Assembly (NCBI GenBank): GCA_028023455.1
Contig: JAQFVV010006342.1
Location: 2,319,001 to 2,383,000, forward strand
Reading direction: 5' to 3'
Source of the DNA: Epiperipatus broadwayi
Taxonomy: Eukaryota; Onychophora; Udeonychophora; Euonychophora; Peripatidae
DNA length: 64,000 nucleotides
The notes below the pieces were generated by a model. It was not told the DNA's origin. It worked only from the letters and a program-made list of their open reading frames with translations, and ran no database searches. A program made the position numbers and the translations under genes. This document shows, one piece after another, positions 47,265 to 61,055 of this stretch; within the stretch, counting starts at the first letter, position 1, and every line of letters begins with the position of its first letter.

Positions 47265-47730
47265 ATAAATGTTTATTTAAAACAAACCGATATTAACATA
47301 TTTACAACAACTGACATTAGTGTATTTAGGTTACATATATACTCTTACTAATAATTTAATATACGAATTACAGTACTGGCCTTTACGATTACAACAAGTT
47401 TAATATATTAATAATATGCTTACATAATCTGGCCTTGCGACAAATAATAATAAAGCACGGGTGGCCTCTATAAGTCCCTAGTTCCACTTTGGCACCTTCA
47501 GTGGCGGAGTTCACTGGATCACGAGTTCTGATTTCAGCCGGCATGCCGTCTTCTGGTTACACTGTTATCTCGTGACGATTTTCTTGTTCTCACTGGGCCT
47601 TAAATACTGCTCTTCTCATTCATGCACAGGAGTCTGGGACAGCCTTGTCTTGCTTCGGGTCCGCGTTCCAAACTGCTATTTCTTTGAGGTTCGTGAGTTT
47701 CCCCCGCAGAGGAGGGGGGGGGGGATAAAA
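47265..47730. other. CpG-containing, GC-richer island of unknown nature
   Basis: Between about 47440 and 47725 the base composition and CpG content rise sharply compared with the flanks ('gcacgggtggcctc', 'cgtgacgatt', 'gggtccgcgttcc'), ending in a G run at 47715-47726. It could be a recent insertion such as a solo LTR, or a promoter-like island. No terminal repeats or coding evidence decide it. Confidence 0.4.
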
Positions 47731-50569
47731 CTGGAAATGCTTATCTCTTTAGATTTGTACCTTTAAAGTATTTAACTTTCTATTTCTTGCTGTTATTATT
47801 ATAATGCAATACAAATACATAGCACTTTCTATAATTACATTTATATAGATTCTTTTTTTTTTTTGGTCCCATCCAAGCTTATAATCGGAGGCTTACTGCA
47901 ATAAAGTCAGTTTGGTTCAGCATTCAGATTTAGTTAATCTCCGTCAAAACTATAAGTAAACTAAATGATAAAAAATTAAACTATTTTATAAGACCTGAAG
48001 AGTCCAGAATCATTAATATAGAATGCTAGCATTCCAATTTTAATATCTGCCCAAAATATAAGGATTCCTTGAGTTTTTTTTTAAGGGTTATTGTTAGTTT
48101 TGCATTCAAAAATTTAATAAATTAGTTAACATATCTTGAATTCGGTGTAGATAAATTTAAAGAGATCAATCATTGTATGTACTATTACACCAAAAAATTT
48201 CATCAATTGACTTGTAGTGTGAATGTATGTCAGAAATTACTTCATTTGTCAGCTCCCTTGGAATCCATGCAAAATAATGTAGCTAACAAAGGAAGCTATT
48301 CCTGAATTGCCTGCTTAACAGTACAGCAATCACACTAAAAAAATGCTTGGAACTAATATCTCTTCAAATTTATTTACGTGTAATTCAGTGTTAACACTAT
48401 TTATTACATACTTCAATGTTGGATTTCTTAACGTTTTTAATGATATGAATTTCTGATTCAATTTTGATTAGTGTATGGCTTTTTTGAAGTAGTATAATGT
48501 AAAGTAAGTATTGGCGTATGAATACCAAATCAGTTGCCATTACAACATTAATATAAATTATGCAGCTGTTATATTTATTTGGATTGTTGGCAGGGCTCCA
48601 AGATAACCGATGAAATAAAGTTATTTCTAAAATTTGTCAATTTTTTCTTGTAGTGTGGCTTCTCTACTAAAAAAATGTATTTAACACAATGTTAACTAAT
48701 ATAGCTTCAATTTAGGTAAGCATTATAGATGATCTTCCGTCCATGGTTTACTCTCATCTACAGTTACAGCATAAGCCCACCATCATTTCCAGGTGATGAG
48801 AGTTTGAGCACATTTCCATTCTTATTTTACTCCTTAAGCTAAGGGTAGCTGTATATTCATTTACCACCCATACTGAATGATTAGTTATAGACTGGCTACC
48901 TGAAAAATACTGAGCGGAATTAGAATATAAGTTTATCTGTCCAAGATTCGAAATCAGATCTTAGAGTATATATGTTGTTGCACTCCTGCTGTACTATAAG
49001 ATTCTTAAAAACAAGGTTTGTAGCTTTTCTTAATTTATATTTTACATTCTTTTATATCATTTTATTTTATACATGTTTGCGTAAATTATATAGTCATTTT
49101 AATATTATTTTTAAAAATAAATTGATTTATACTGTATATACACAAAAGAAAGTAATTTTTACATAAAAAGAACTTATCAAATAGCAGTCTAAAACTAAGT
49201 TAAACGTATAAGAAAATAAGATTATATATTTAATTCAAAAAATAGCACGATTGGTTGAATTTTTAAAAAAGTAAAGCCTAAAATAGGTATAATTTATTTT
49301 TTTTATTTGCATCTTATAAATGTTTTCGACATCCAAAAATTTCAAAGTGAAACTTTTAAATTTTGAATATATTTGGCTATTCTAATCTGAATACACCAAA
49401 TGTTTAGACCATTAACAACTCATTAGAGTTATAAAAGAAAACATATTTACAATACTAATTTCACAAAGTAAAATTTATATTAAATAAAAAATATTTTTTT
49501 GTGAATCATTAATATGGACTAAAATTCAGAATGAAATGAGTTTGTCTATTAGAAAAGCAATATGATGTCCAGAGATGAATTCCTTTACTTTGTATTTTCT
49601 TTATTCCAAAGATAGATTTCTTCACTATATAATCATCCAAGATGACTTCTTTATTCTATGATTACTTCAGATGTATTCTTCATTCTGTAGTCATTCATGT
49701 AAAAAGTCACCAAGATAAAAAAAATATATTGTTGTTAAACAAATTCTGCACGATAAATAATTTTTTGTTTAAATTTATTACTCCATAAACAAAACTACTG
49801 AAATATTCTTTCTGTTTAAGACTTTTTTTTTTTGAGAATAGTTTTTGTATTATTTTTTCGCAAAATATATATTAATGTCTACCAACATATACACCAGTGC
49901 TCCAAGATTTCATTTTGGATTATATTTGTTTTTAGTTTTTTTGTGTGTGTATATCCTCTTAAAAGCAATTCTTTTCATTCTATTTCAAAGTTTGAACTAG
50001 ATTATATTGTTATATCTAATGTTATTCTATCTTATCCACATTAACCAGAATACTTTCTGATCTTTTTTAATGAGGAGTTTATTTTGGGTGCATTAGATCG
50101 AGGCTTTTCACTATTGAAACCATAGATCATAAACTAATCTGGAAAAATGGACAGATAGCACTGGATGTGAATATAATAGAACTATAATATTAATGTATTA
50201 CTCAAATTTAGTGGATGGCTCTGAAGTGAATTACTCCTAATGTCTAATTAAATGTAGTTATGAGGTTTATCAAATCATTACTACATTCAATAAATAATAA
50301 GAATCAAAGTCTGGGCTAATCTGATCACAGCATGTACACCAAAGATCATCAATAAATTTCTGGATTTGAAGTATCCAATGCTTTATAATTTTTATTGTAA
50401 AAAAAAAAAGTATCTATCTACAATCTACATAACGATTAATGTGAAAAATAGTAAAATTTGCAGGTAATCTTCGACATTTTTTGATAACATTTAAATGTAT
50501 GTAATTGTAAAGAATAGTATTTCATCTACGCTTTGGTGAAGAATAATTATCATATACATACTGTAACAG
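47731..50569. other. 2.8 kb without recognisable gene
   Basis: AT-rich. It holds a degenerate tandem stretch at 49580-49700 (about 35-bp unit with 'gatttcttcactatat', 'gacttctttattctatgat') and a family-B-like relic near 50110-50160 ('aaactaatctgg'). Confidence 0.4.
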
Positions 50570-51400
50570 AATGAGGGTGGGTGGTAATGGAATGAAGTTG
50601 GTGGAAAGTGGTTGAACTGGGTGATGGTAGAATCATCATCAACCCCAGTAAAATTAAATTAAATATTTACAAACAATATAATAAAGGTAAAATATATTTA
50701 AGGGGAACATGAGATCAAGAGATCTCTGAGAGAACATTGAGATCAGCCAGCTACTAAAAAGAACAACTATGATTAACTATCATCCAGCATTATCATTAAA
50801 AAAATAAGTCCAAGTAAATACTTGAGAGAAATAACCATCCATCATCATCATTGATGGGAATAAATTTTATTAGTACAATAAATCAGAATAAAATCAACAG
50901 ACCATCTTGTGGCTGGATTTGAACCATAAAATATATAAATCAACAGTCAACCTTGTGACTGGATTGAAAATGGGTCTTCTTTAGACCGGGCTAACTATTG
51001 AGCATTTGCCAGCTTGGGCAATTATAGAAACATGACTTGGATGCACCAGCTTAGAGCCCATCCATTAAAAATACACAATAATCAGAAATCATGCTGGGAC
51101 ATTAAAATATGCTGATCATCATCAATGCTCAGGCCACTTGTACTGGCCAACTATAAACTTAAATTTTTAATAAGACAACTAAAATAAAAAAAAGTGCATG
51201 GGATTTAAAGAGTATCCTCTTTTGTGCCAACCAGGATGATGATTGATCATCTCTGGATGCCCAAAGCACTAAACACATCCCCATTTATCCATGCATGAAT
51301 CTAGCCCAGAGAACATGAAGCTCTATTACTGTATGTGAACAAGAGATGATGGAATACAATTTTAACAATTAAATACAAGTTTATTAATAATAAAAAAATA
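50570..51400 (-). repeat. Interspersed repeat R, second copy (inverted relative to 480-1760)
   Basis: Its complement matches 480-1760 block by block, including 'ctggggttgatgatgatt', 'gagatctcttgatctcatg' and 'gggcatccagagatgatc', but lacks the family B insertion. Unknown class. Confidence 0.6.
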
Positions 51401-53690
51401 AATGATTAAGGTTTTATAAGGGTTCTGATTTTGAAAAGTATACATTGAGTTACATGACTAATAAATTAGGTTTATTTAAAACCCATTCAGCACACAGGCA
51501 TGTGGCTTAATACAAAATAAACATGTTTGAATTAACATTTAATTTAGAAAAATGATCAAAATTTTACACGTGTGCCTATCTGACACACATTGTTATTTAC
51601 AATACACTTGACATATATATGCACACATGTGCGTGAAATTTCTGATTTTGATTATAATACAAAATTTCAAATGATCCCATTGAGATTTAATTACTATTCA
51701 AAATTTAAATTGTTACATTAATTTACATATATGCGCATTTATAATATGCAATTAATATTTTTAAAAAAATGAATTAACATTTAATCAAAAAAATATTAAA
51801 ATTTTACATATATGAGTGTGAGCGTATACACACACACACTGGCTTCTATCTATTTCAACTTGTTACAATAATAATATATTTTTTCATAATTGATTCATTT
51901 GGAAAATACGTAAATTTCCCACCTGTACATGTGTATAAACAAAATAGATATAATTTAAAATTAGTTTCAGTTTATAAGTTCTCAAAAGTATAGTCAATTT
52001 TTGACAGGTATTTGTTGATTAATTATCACTTTTTTAAATTAAATTATAGAATCATCGATTCTTTACTTTTATTTTAATATAATTTTTTTTTAATAATAAT
52101 GTCCGAGAGGATTATTGTTCAAAAACGTCTCTTTTGCCTTTAAAACCAGTTGGTCAATGAATTATTCTTGACTCTTAATTATAATTCAAGCAAAATTACT
52201 TTATATTCTTTTAAATATATAGATTTTTAACCGACTTAAATATAATATTGTTCTATATATGTCTTTTTAAATGAATTCTTTTAAAATAACTCACCAGCTA
52301 TATATACGTTTAAGTGTGTTTCTCTGCATACATCTGACGCAGCATACATGTAATTAATTCTTCAGCAAGCTGGAAGATTCTTGGTGAGTTTGGTTTTCAG
52401 TGACTGTCATTATCAGGAAAAAGTATAATTCAGGTAATTTGTTGGCATACCATGAGATTTTTTTTGTAGTCCAAGCAATTGTCAAGCTGTCTTCTAGAAC
52501 ATATTTAAGCAGCTAGTTGATGCATTTGAAGTGACCCTGGCTTCATGAATCACAACTGCAGTAAACTATAAGGCAGCTACTAGACTGTCTTTAGATCTTC
52601 ATAGGAGCTTTATATAACTGCTAGCTATTTTGTCTTCATTTTTTCCAGGCTATTGATTCAGAAGTGACCCAGCTTCAAGTAAACCAAAACTCCTGTGAAG
52701 GGAAATAGTAGCAGCTCCTGCCTTCAGCAACATTAGTTCACGGTAGCTTTTCTGCCAACTCTCTGCTAGAGCCAACAGCATACTGCTTTCTTCAAAAATC
52801 ATTATCCAGACAGGCTGATATTTTTTATCAGCTCTTTTTATAAAATCTTCTGAGGTGTTATAACAACATCTTGATTAAAAACAGAATTTTATTTTTATCT
52901 CTCTAATCCCTTGGAATCTATATACATGTTTTTACTTAGGGGATTTTTAATAGATAAAAAATTTGTTTAATCAATTAAAAAATTCCAAAAATAAGTATGG
53001 TGTTTTTACATTTCAAAATCAGAATAATAATAATACAATATTTATATTTATTCAGACCTTTTAAAAGTTTAATTTATAAAACATTTTAAATCGGAGTTAT
53101 TATTTATTTATTTCTATTTCAGTAAATGTAGAAAATATCTACTATAATTTTTGTCTGTGTTTATTTCTACTTTTCCTTTATTTTATGTATATATATGCAC
53201 ATACACTATATTAGTGTATGCTATGTAATCCAACTGGTTACAATACTTTTATAATGATGATAATTTAGTACTTTATAACGTCTGTACCATTTTCCATTCT
53301 GCAGCTGAATAGAAATTAGATCACTCTAGATTTAGGACATGGTGTAATCAGTTGTCTTCAATCGCATCTTGCTTGATATTATATTCATAACCTCATGATA
53401 TTCAGTTTTATAATGTTTGTTTTTTTCCTAAGATAATTTCAGCTGTTTAGAGAATTTATCTTTGTTTTTCTTACTCAACAATTGGAATATTTCAGGAGTG
53501 ATGGATAAGTTAGAAACTATCTCTTCTGTGATCAAACGTATTAAAATGCTGAAGAAAGTTTAAAAATATATTCTATTTTATTGCATATTAGTGATAATCC
53601 TATATAATTCAGTGATATCATGAGAGTAGAGATAATGTATGGAATGAGCTAAATAAGCTTGCTGGTTTGCTTTTGGAAATAATTGCATAT
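51401..53690. other. 2.3 kb without recognisable gene
   Basis: AT-rich with CA runs (51827-51838). No exon or shared repeat was accepted. Confidence 0.4.
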
Positions 53691-53699
53691 GCATGTCAA

Positions 53700-53808
53700 G
53701 CGTTGTTAGCCGAGAGGTCATCACAGCTGCCTTGCAAGCAAGTAGTTGCTTGCAGACGGTTGTGGGTATGCATCCCGGCCGATGCTACGACATATGAAAA
53801 AAAAAAGT
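53700..53808 (+). mobile_element. tRNA-derived SINE copy S3
   Basis: 'gttgttagccgagaggtcat' (A-box), 'gccttgcaagcaagtagt', 'ggttgtgggtatgcatccc' (B-box with two changes), 'gatgctacgacatatg' and an A10 tail. Confidence 0.8.
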
Positions 53809-56562
53809 GCTTTCATTTCTGTCTTCTTCCATTGACTCTTTTGAATGACAGACTATTTTAGTTTTCTAAACATGATGCTAAAACTGATTTTAATAAGATG
53901 AGCTAATCTTAATTGGTTAATGATTGAAGGCATGAAAAAGTCACCCATTATGCCCCAGCTTGTATATTGTTTATATTTTAGAATAGGCCTCATTATTTTA
54001 TGGAATTCTCACAGCTTATAGCAAATTCGTCTTTTTTAAAAGGATTTTTTCCCTTTATTTTTACCCCCCCCCCCCAGATTTAAATCTACTTTCACACATT
54101 TAGCTGTACTCATTATTATTTTTAAGTCAAAGCATTGATTCTGTGAATTCTTCTCATCTCTTACACCTCCAGTGCCCAAACTTTTTATGAACTCCTGAAA
54201 AATAAACCCATTGGTCGTGATTTGTAAAACAAAGCAAAATAATCATTTTTAATTGTGACAGCTGCGGAGTCTTCTAGAAAAGCAGTTTAAAATTTTATAA
54301 CTTTGATTTCAAATTTACTGATTTATTTTAGTTATGTATTAAAACTAAATTACAACAATAAAACTTTGTTAATGTAAATTAACATATTTATTAAGTAATT
54401 GGTTATTTATATAACTCTTACAATGTCAGACATTATGAAATTATGCACACCCAGTTATTACATTCACTCATACATTATTATCTTTAGTACATGATTATTT
54501 CAAAGTTCTGCAAAAATAATAAAATCTGGATAACCTGAAGCATGTTATTTTCTGCAAAAGCAGGAACTCTAGCAGAGTTATCGGGAGTTTACTTCATTTA
54601 TTTGTTTTATAAGTCGATTTCTCTAAATATATTATCGTGCCACAAATCTCAGAAAAGGCATCAGATTTGAGGATCATAATTAATGGGGGGGGGGAGGTAA
54701 TTTCTCAGAATCACTCATGATTAATCTTTAGAGTAATAATAGCCTGTTTTTTTTTTTGGATCTGATCTGACAGGATATTTAAAAAACCCTCTACTAATCC
54801 AATTTCTTAGTATAGAACACTACTGTTCAGATGAAAAACATGATTATAACTATGTGTCTTTTATTTGAATAAATGTTCTGTATGCTTTCAAAGTACTCTT
54901 TTTCTATATTTGATTAATATGAATCAACACTGATACTTATCTATGACTCATGTTCATTTGAATCAAAATCAGAGGCTCTATTTTGGGACTACAGTTGTCT
55001 AAACGAAGCATTAATAAAGTAAACATTATGCTATTGTAAATTAATAAGGAAGAATTCTCATTTTTATTTATTAAAATTGTTTTTGGCTATTATCACTTCT
55101 TCATATTTACTTGAGCTCTTTTAATTTTAGTGCACTTGTTTTTCAGAGTGATTGATGTAAGTTACTAATAACTCTCTTATAATTTACTTTGAAAAGTTAG
55201 ACTATTTTTTGATATGAATAATTTTTTATAGATATAAAATTTACCTTTCCACAAGGTGTTAAAAGAGGATAGAAACCAGTTTCTACCTTGCGAGAATGGT
55301 ATAATATATTGAACTATCAAAATGGCTTGGATTCCTTTAGCTCATGAACAAAGTGTGAGAGAATGGCCAGAGTTTGAGCTCCAATGATTAACTACAAAAT
55401 GGCAAAGTTGAGATGTACTGATAAAAGTAAAAAAAATAATTTAAAACATCTTTACGTGGTAATAGTTATTTATCCTGCTAAAAGTGAATAGAATTCAATC
55501 TCTATCTCTTGAGCTATCAAAATGGACAAGGGGATTTTAGTGTTTGATTCATTTATCTCACCTGGTGACTGGTGAAAGAGGATAGTTGAAGTTTCTGCAC
55601 TAGTAATTGATTACACAATAATGGAATTGAGATGCAGTGATAAAAGCCCCCCCTCCAAAAAAAAAAATCTGAAATACGAATGTTTCTGTATGCATCTCAA
55701 TTGTGAACAGGGGGAGGGGACCAAGCAGTGCAACTGGAATTCGTGAGATCTATTCTTGAAAGTTTTTTTTAAAAAAGAAGAGTTAATATTTACCTCATTG
55801 ATGTAAATAACAACATCACAAATGAATTGTTTGTTGTTCAGGAGTTCATGAAGTTGAAGCCATGAAAGTGATAATTGAATCGCGATCCATGGAACCTGTT
55901 ATATGATACTGAATGCGAGGATCAATATTTTGGAACAAAAATGCTATTTATTGTAATGAAATAAGAGTATTAGAGAATTTGTCTATACAAGACAGAAAAT
56001 AAGACCAAGTGAATGTTATTTTAACAATGAATTAATAAATTACACAAACAGAATCAGTGCAATTTGTAATATATTTGAAATGAAATAAATATTATAAAGG
56101 TGAATGTATTAATTAATTAAAAGTTTAGGAAGCTGTTGATGGAAAAACTGGAACAAAAAATAGAATTATATTGGGGGTTGAATAATAAAATTTTGTTGAT
56201 TTTTAATTATGTTAAGGAATTATTTAACAGAAAATATAAAAATCAACTGAATATGATGTGGCTTAAGAGGGAATTAAAATACAGAATTAGAAATATAGAA
56301 TGAGTAAAAATGTTATTGAAAAAATAAGTAGCAGAATAAGAAGCAAACTGAGATTTGCATGGGAGAGAATTGAAAGAAAATATAAATATCTTTAAAAAAT
56401 TTAAGTTTTGTTAACAATTGTTAAGAAAATAAATAGATATAGATATGTATACACATTCACACCATATACAAAAATGTTAATAAATTCTCATCATTGCCAG
56501 AAGAGGTCGGCAATTTCAATCATTTACGAATTTTTCTATTCTACTATATTTAATTGAATGTG
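53809..56562. other. Intergenic stretch with poly-C and poly-G runs
   Basis: C12 at 54064-54075 and G8-9 near 54685. It otherwise holds only the diverged tandem repeat at 55290-55660. Confidence 0.4.
55290..55660. repeat. Diverged tandem repeat, two units of about 200 bp
   Basis: Blocks 'gaactatcaaaatggc', 'gattaactacaaaatgg' and 'tgagatgtactgataaaag' recur as 'gagctatcaaaatgga', 'gattacacaataatgga' and 'tgagatgcagtgataaaag'. Unknown origin. Confidence 0.5.
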
Positions 56563-56645
56563 ATGCAGTGTGACTTCTCCATAAAAGGAGTCGTGAATCT
56601 CTCAGCAACTATGCCCAGAGAAACCTGTTAGGAAATGTGCTGCCA
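56563..56645 (-). mobile_element. Very short 3' end of the APE-type LINE
   Basis: 'gatgcagtgtgacttctcc', 'ctcagcaactatgcccagag' and 'aaacctgttag' match the 3' untranslated region of the LINEs at 40.74 and 15.63 kb and the complement of 3370-3450. Confidence 0.75.
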
Positions 56646-57049
56646 TCTCTTGATTTATTTTTAAATCATTGTATCACCTTAAGATTATGTTAAAAATTTG
56701 TATATTTTGTATAAATATTTCAAGTATTTATCACTTGATTTTATTATTCTCATAAATAAAATTTGATATTATTTCCTGTATATATCTTCTTTTTTAGTTT
56801 TGTTAGTCTATAGTTTTATGGATTGAACTTTACAAAAATATTCTAATAGAGAATTATTCATATTTTAATGAAACAAAATTTAAATTTATCTTTTAAAGAA
56901 TGTATAGAAATAAATTCAAATGAAAATAAATGTATTTTTTTAATGATAATGTATTGATCTCAAAAGAAGTTTGCTGTTAAAAGAAACTAAACAAACCCTT
57001 TCATTGTATTTTTATAATGGATATTTCCATCATGTAATGTGAGTATTGA

Positions 57050-57185
57050 ATGTCTTTAGAAAAATTTAATTTTATTTAAATATTCCAAATACATTCAACT
57101 GTTAATAATAGCACATCAAACAGGTTAGTAAATGCATATTTTGAGGTATTATTCTCCCCTTGATTCTTTACAGAGACCTTAAAAA
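57050..57185. repeat. Solo terminal repeat of the 30.5-kb PLE family
   Basis: 'tgtctttagaaaaattt', 'cattcaactgttaataatag' and 'tattattctccccttgattc' follow the same order as the left end of the insertion at 30531. Confidence 0.6.
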
Positions 57186-59700
57186 AATAAAAACAAATTT
57201 TTAATATCATTCTATATATTATGAATTGTAATCATTATTAACTGTGTGTATAGTAAAATAATATGCACGAGCTATTCAATAACATTTATAGATAATTTTA
57301 CTGACTTGGAACCAAAAATACCTGGTCTTACTTTTCAAAAGCTGACAATTCCTGGCTAACAAATCCAGATTCATAGTGAACTTTTTTGTACTCTAGGCTA
57401 GTTAAAAATTTGGCACTCTAAGCATTTTTTTTGTTTGACTATCCTGTTATGATATCTCTGGATATATCAATCATATTTTCTTGAAGGCATAATGTATGTC
57501 CGTATTTATATCTGTTTTTGAAACTTATGCTATTTTTAATTATTTTCCATCAGATGAACTTAGACTATTAATGGAGTTCATAGGTAGAAAATAATGAAAT
57601 GATCTTCAATTGTAAGGGTTAATATGCAGTACCCGACCAAAATTACCTCCTGTTTCCAATACAAACAATCTTTTTCATTTTCTCCATATTCTTTTTTGTT
57701 TTATTATCTTTAGTCACTTAATACAGGATTTGGTTGTTATAAGCTTTTTACTGTATTTCTCATTTTTCTACACTTATTGTTACAATGGGATCATAGATTG
57801 TCTAATTACATTTGTTTTTTAATTACGCATGCAACAATTCTATTTCAGATCTTTTCTTTTCTCCTACAAGCTGAGAAAGTAATGATGGAAACAATCTAGA
57901 CAGATTAGGAATTATTAGTTTTTATCTTGCATATAGTGGAACAATTAATAATAAATTACTTTGGAACTGGGTATGAGACAGGAGTTTCAAGTCTATCTGT
58001 GGCAACAGCCTTATGTCATGCCTACCTGAAAAAGTGAAAAGACCTAGAAAAAGTGTTCTAAAGATGGTCTGCTTCACATACTCTGTTTAGGCCTCTAAAC
58101 CCAATGGATAATTAATCAAATTTGATAAAAAGAATTCTAAAATTAAAACAGTTAATGGTGGTAAATCAAAAGGTAGTGTAGTAATAAAAATATATATATT
58201 TAAATATAAACATGTGAAATGAGAAAACTTTTCTTAATGTGAACTCCTGATAAAAGTAAATTTAATTAAATAGATGAATGGCTAGAATTTTTTTTTGAAA
58301 GAACAGATTATTTAGTGAATAGATTATATGGGATTGGATTTGCTGTGATGTCTAATTTGATATCTGGTTATGAGAATCACTTATATGGAAATTCTGCTAA
58401 TATTAAAAATTGTGCTTATATTGCTGCCTTAGATTTAAATATATAGTTCAGGGAAATATAATTTTAATTTCTTTTTCAAAACTTCCCTGATAGTAGAAAC
58501 TGTGAACTTTAGTTTGAAGTTATAGAAATAGTAGTATTGCTGTATAAAATTCCAAATCTACAGTTTTTCTTTCTGAAAATATCATAAATCTCTATACATT
58601 TCTATTTTCAAATCCAAATTTACCTACCACAGTTTTATCTTTCAAACATTTTCCAATTCATGCTCTAAGATCTCTTTATCTCTCTCTCTATATATATATA
58701 TAATGTGAATTGCTTCTATTAGCTATGTGTAGATAAATATTACACTGCAAATTACATATTTATTTTTACATTAAGGTCATATATATATGTGAAATGTAAA
58801 TCTCTATTAGTAATATAGCAATTATGTAAATAAGTGTGCCAGATGACATTGGTTAATATTCACACTAAAATAAATAATGAAAACACTTAAGCACTTTATA
58901 CAATGCCGTATTTTTCCCATTTGCAAAATAATTGAATTTCAACTGTTAAATAGTTTTCTTCAGAGCTCCTTCAATATAAGAATGCAACCAGTCTAAATAA
59001 TAAAAATTACTCTGAATTAAGTAATATTCTCATAACCATGACAAGCTTCAACACACAATGGTTAATGAAAGTAGTTTTGTTAATGAAGGCAGGGAAGAAA
59101 AATCATAGCTATGAAGCTAGAGAAGACAACTGAAGATTGAAATCATTTGCCTCTGAAAATACCAAAATTATTGATTTAGGAATTCAAACAGAATATTATA
59201 GGTATTTTTGTATATAACTTATATTATTCTCTATTCTGCTATAAAGAATATCGATGATTGTTTTATTATTAAACGTTTTATATAAAAACATTTCTCAATG
59301 GATTCTTTTTCTCAATACTATAGGTGTATGATAGTTATATAATATTTAATATATTCAAAAGTGTTCTGTACAATTATATAAAAATTCATCATCAAAATGA
59401 AAACTTTATGCATATTTATAAATTTAATAGCTAATTTTGCTATTCAGGCTATATTTTCAATATTTTTGATAAAGTTCAAAAATTCATCATTCAGATAAAA
59501 CTGTTTTTGATCTTTTCTCTACAAAGTCCGATATTATTCTATTTAATGTATGACAGTTCTTCTTTCAGAAAATACAGTTTTACTTTCTTTTAATCTGATT
59601 TGCATTTTTAATGAAATAATGGGCTAAAAGTTTTACACTAATAAGTCATCTACCTTATTAAAAAATGGCTTGTTGGATCCACATGTAATTTCAAATTTGT
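57186..59700. other. 2.5 kb without recognisable gene
   Basis: AT-rich, with a TC/TA microsatellite at 58678-58704. No exon recognised. Confidence 0.4.
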
Positions 59701-59715
59701 AAAAATTTTTGCTCT

Positions 59716-60522
59716 TTGGAAGTATTATACCACTGTTTCATAATCAAATACCTTGATGTCAAAATAAAAAGAAAAAATAACCACTGCCATTATAGCATGG
59801 CCATCAAACCGCTGGAAATCAGATGCCATACACACCCCCAATCTCACACACCCACAGCACATAAATTATCGGGTCTAGCATTTTTTTTGCATAGAAACAG
59901 ATTGTTGTGTAAAATCGAGGCAGATGCAAAAACAAATGTAGCAGAATATAGAAATGATCTACTGAATTTAGGCTTCAGACAATCCATCATCGATAAAAAA
60001 ATCTCACACATTCAGAATAAACCTCTCAACTCTCACGCCACACAGGATAAACCTAGATTATTACTTCCATACATACCCAATTTACACAAGAAACTACATT
60101 CCATCTTTAACAACAAATATCAGCTCTGTTTTCGAACCCCTCCAAATTCTAACAATCTAATTAACAATACCAAAGATCAAACTCCACTGTTACAGACCCC
60201 CCATACAGTATATAACATCGCTTGCCCAAATAACTATTGCAAAGGCACATATTATGGGGAAAGCAGAGCATCTTTGGCCACATGATTGGCACAACACAGG
60301 TATTCGTACAATAGAGCTCGCAACGATCCTTCTACTTATTCATTTTTTTATCAGCACCAGTGCACAAGTCACCATGAGTGCATTCCGGACAATCCTACCA
60401 TCGTATGTAGAGAGAGACATGACCTCAAAAGAAAGATCAAAGAGGCTTTATTTATCTCTCGCGACAGCGATGCCATAAACAGGAAGGACACGTGTTTTTC
60501 TCTATCAAAAAGATGGAATTAG
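59716..60522 (+). mobile_element. Penelope-like element, second family: RT thumb and GIY-YIG endonuclease
   Basis: One reading frame (59716-60522) is interrupted once by TGA (60283-60285). Upstream of it are 'KYLDVKIKRKNN', a His-rich 'HTHPQSH' stretch, 'LNLGFRQSIIDKKI' (PLE thumb region) and a GIY-YIG-like 'TVYNIACPNNYCKGTYYGES'. Downstream are 'YNRARNDPSTYSFFYQH' and 'DLKRKIKEALFIS', the closing endonuclease part. The TGA stands where related elements have an Arg, consistent with CGA to TGA at a CpG. The RT palm is missing upstream. Compared with the fragments at 31 kb it is a different family and much better preserved. Confidence 0.8.
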
Positions 60523-61004
60523 CATATTTGCATAAATTTAAGCGTAAGCAAGCTATGATTATGAAGGCAAGATCCTTTGAAAGCGCTCAGCTGTTTTAAT
60601 ATTTTCTAGTTAGCTATTTGTATTTGTATTTACAGCTTTTGGGAGCAGTTGCGCCGCACACGCACTTGTGCTTGAATGTCATTATTGTATTATTACAAAA
60701 TTAATGAATGATCAGTTGTGTGGAGAGTCATGTGACATTATAACAACAAAGTTGAAGGTTAAGCAAGATCAAATTGAGATTTCTTTCTTGACTTTCCTTA
60801 GGTGAGAATTGGTCAGGAATCTTTAATTCCAGAATACATTACATAGGGAAGATCCCAGAATTTATTTACTTTATATGACTTTGAACTTTAATTTTGGAAT
60901 GTTTGTTTGATTTAATGATATAACAAATGGCTAGTAGATTTTTACAATAATTATTGTTTTAGCTTTCACTCTGGAAAAATGAAACTAATTAGCATTGATA
61001 AAGT
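60523..61004. other. PLE 3' flank and intergenic gap
   Basis: Slightly GC-richer sequence to about 60660 may be the PLE 3' untranslated region. The rest is the region beyond the receptor gene's poly(A) signal. Confidence 0.4.
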
Positions 61005-61010
61005 TTTATT
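61005..61010 (-). promoter_or_regulatory. Poly(A) signal of the NPxY receptor gene
   Basis: AATAAA on the minus strand, 45 bases after the stop codon at 61056. Confidence 0.6.
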
Positions 61011-61055
61011 TACATAATGTTTACAAAAATATGTTAATCTATTTATACAATTTTG

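Noticed and set aside
47572-47766. Open frame 'MTIFLFSLGLKYCSSHSC'
   Set aside because: It falls in the CpG-rich island with no homology or splice evidence.
53667-53861. Open frame 'MLLEIIAYACQALLAERSSQ'
   Set aside because: Its reading is mostly the tRNA-derived SINE S3. The same peptide arises from SINE S4 at 61900-62100.
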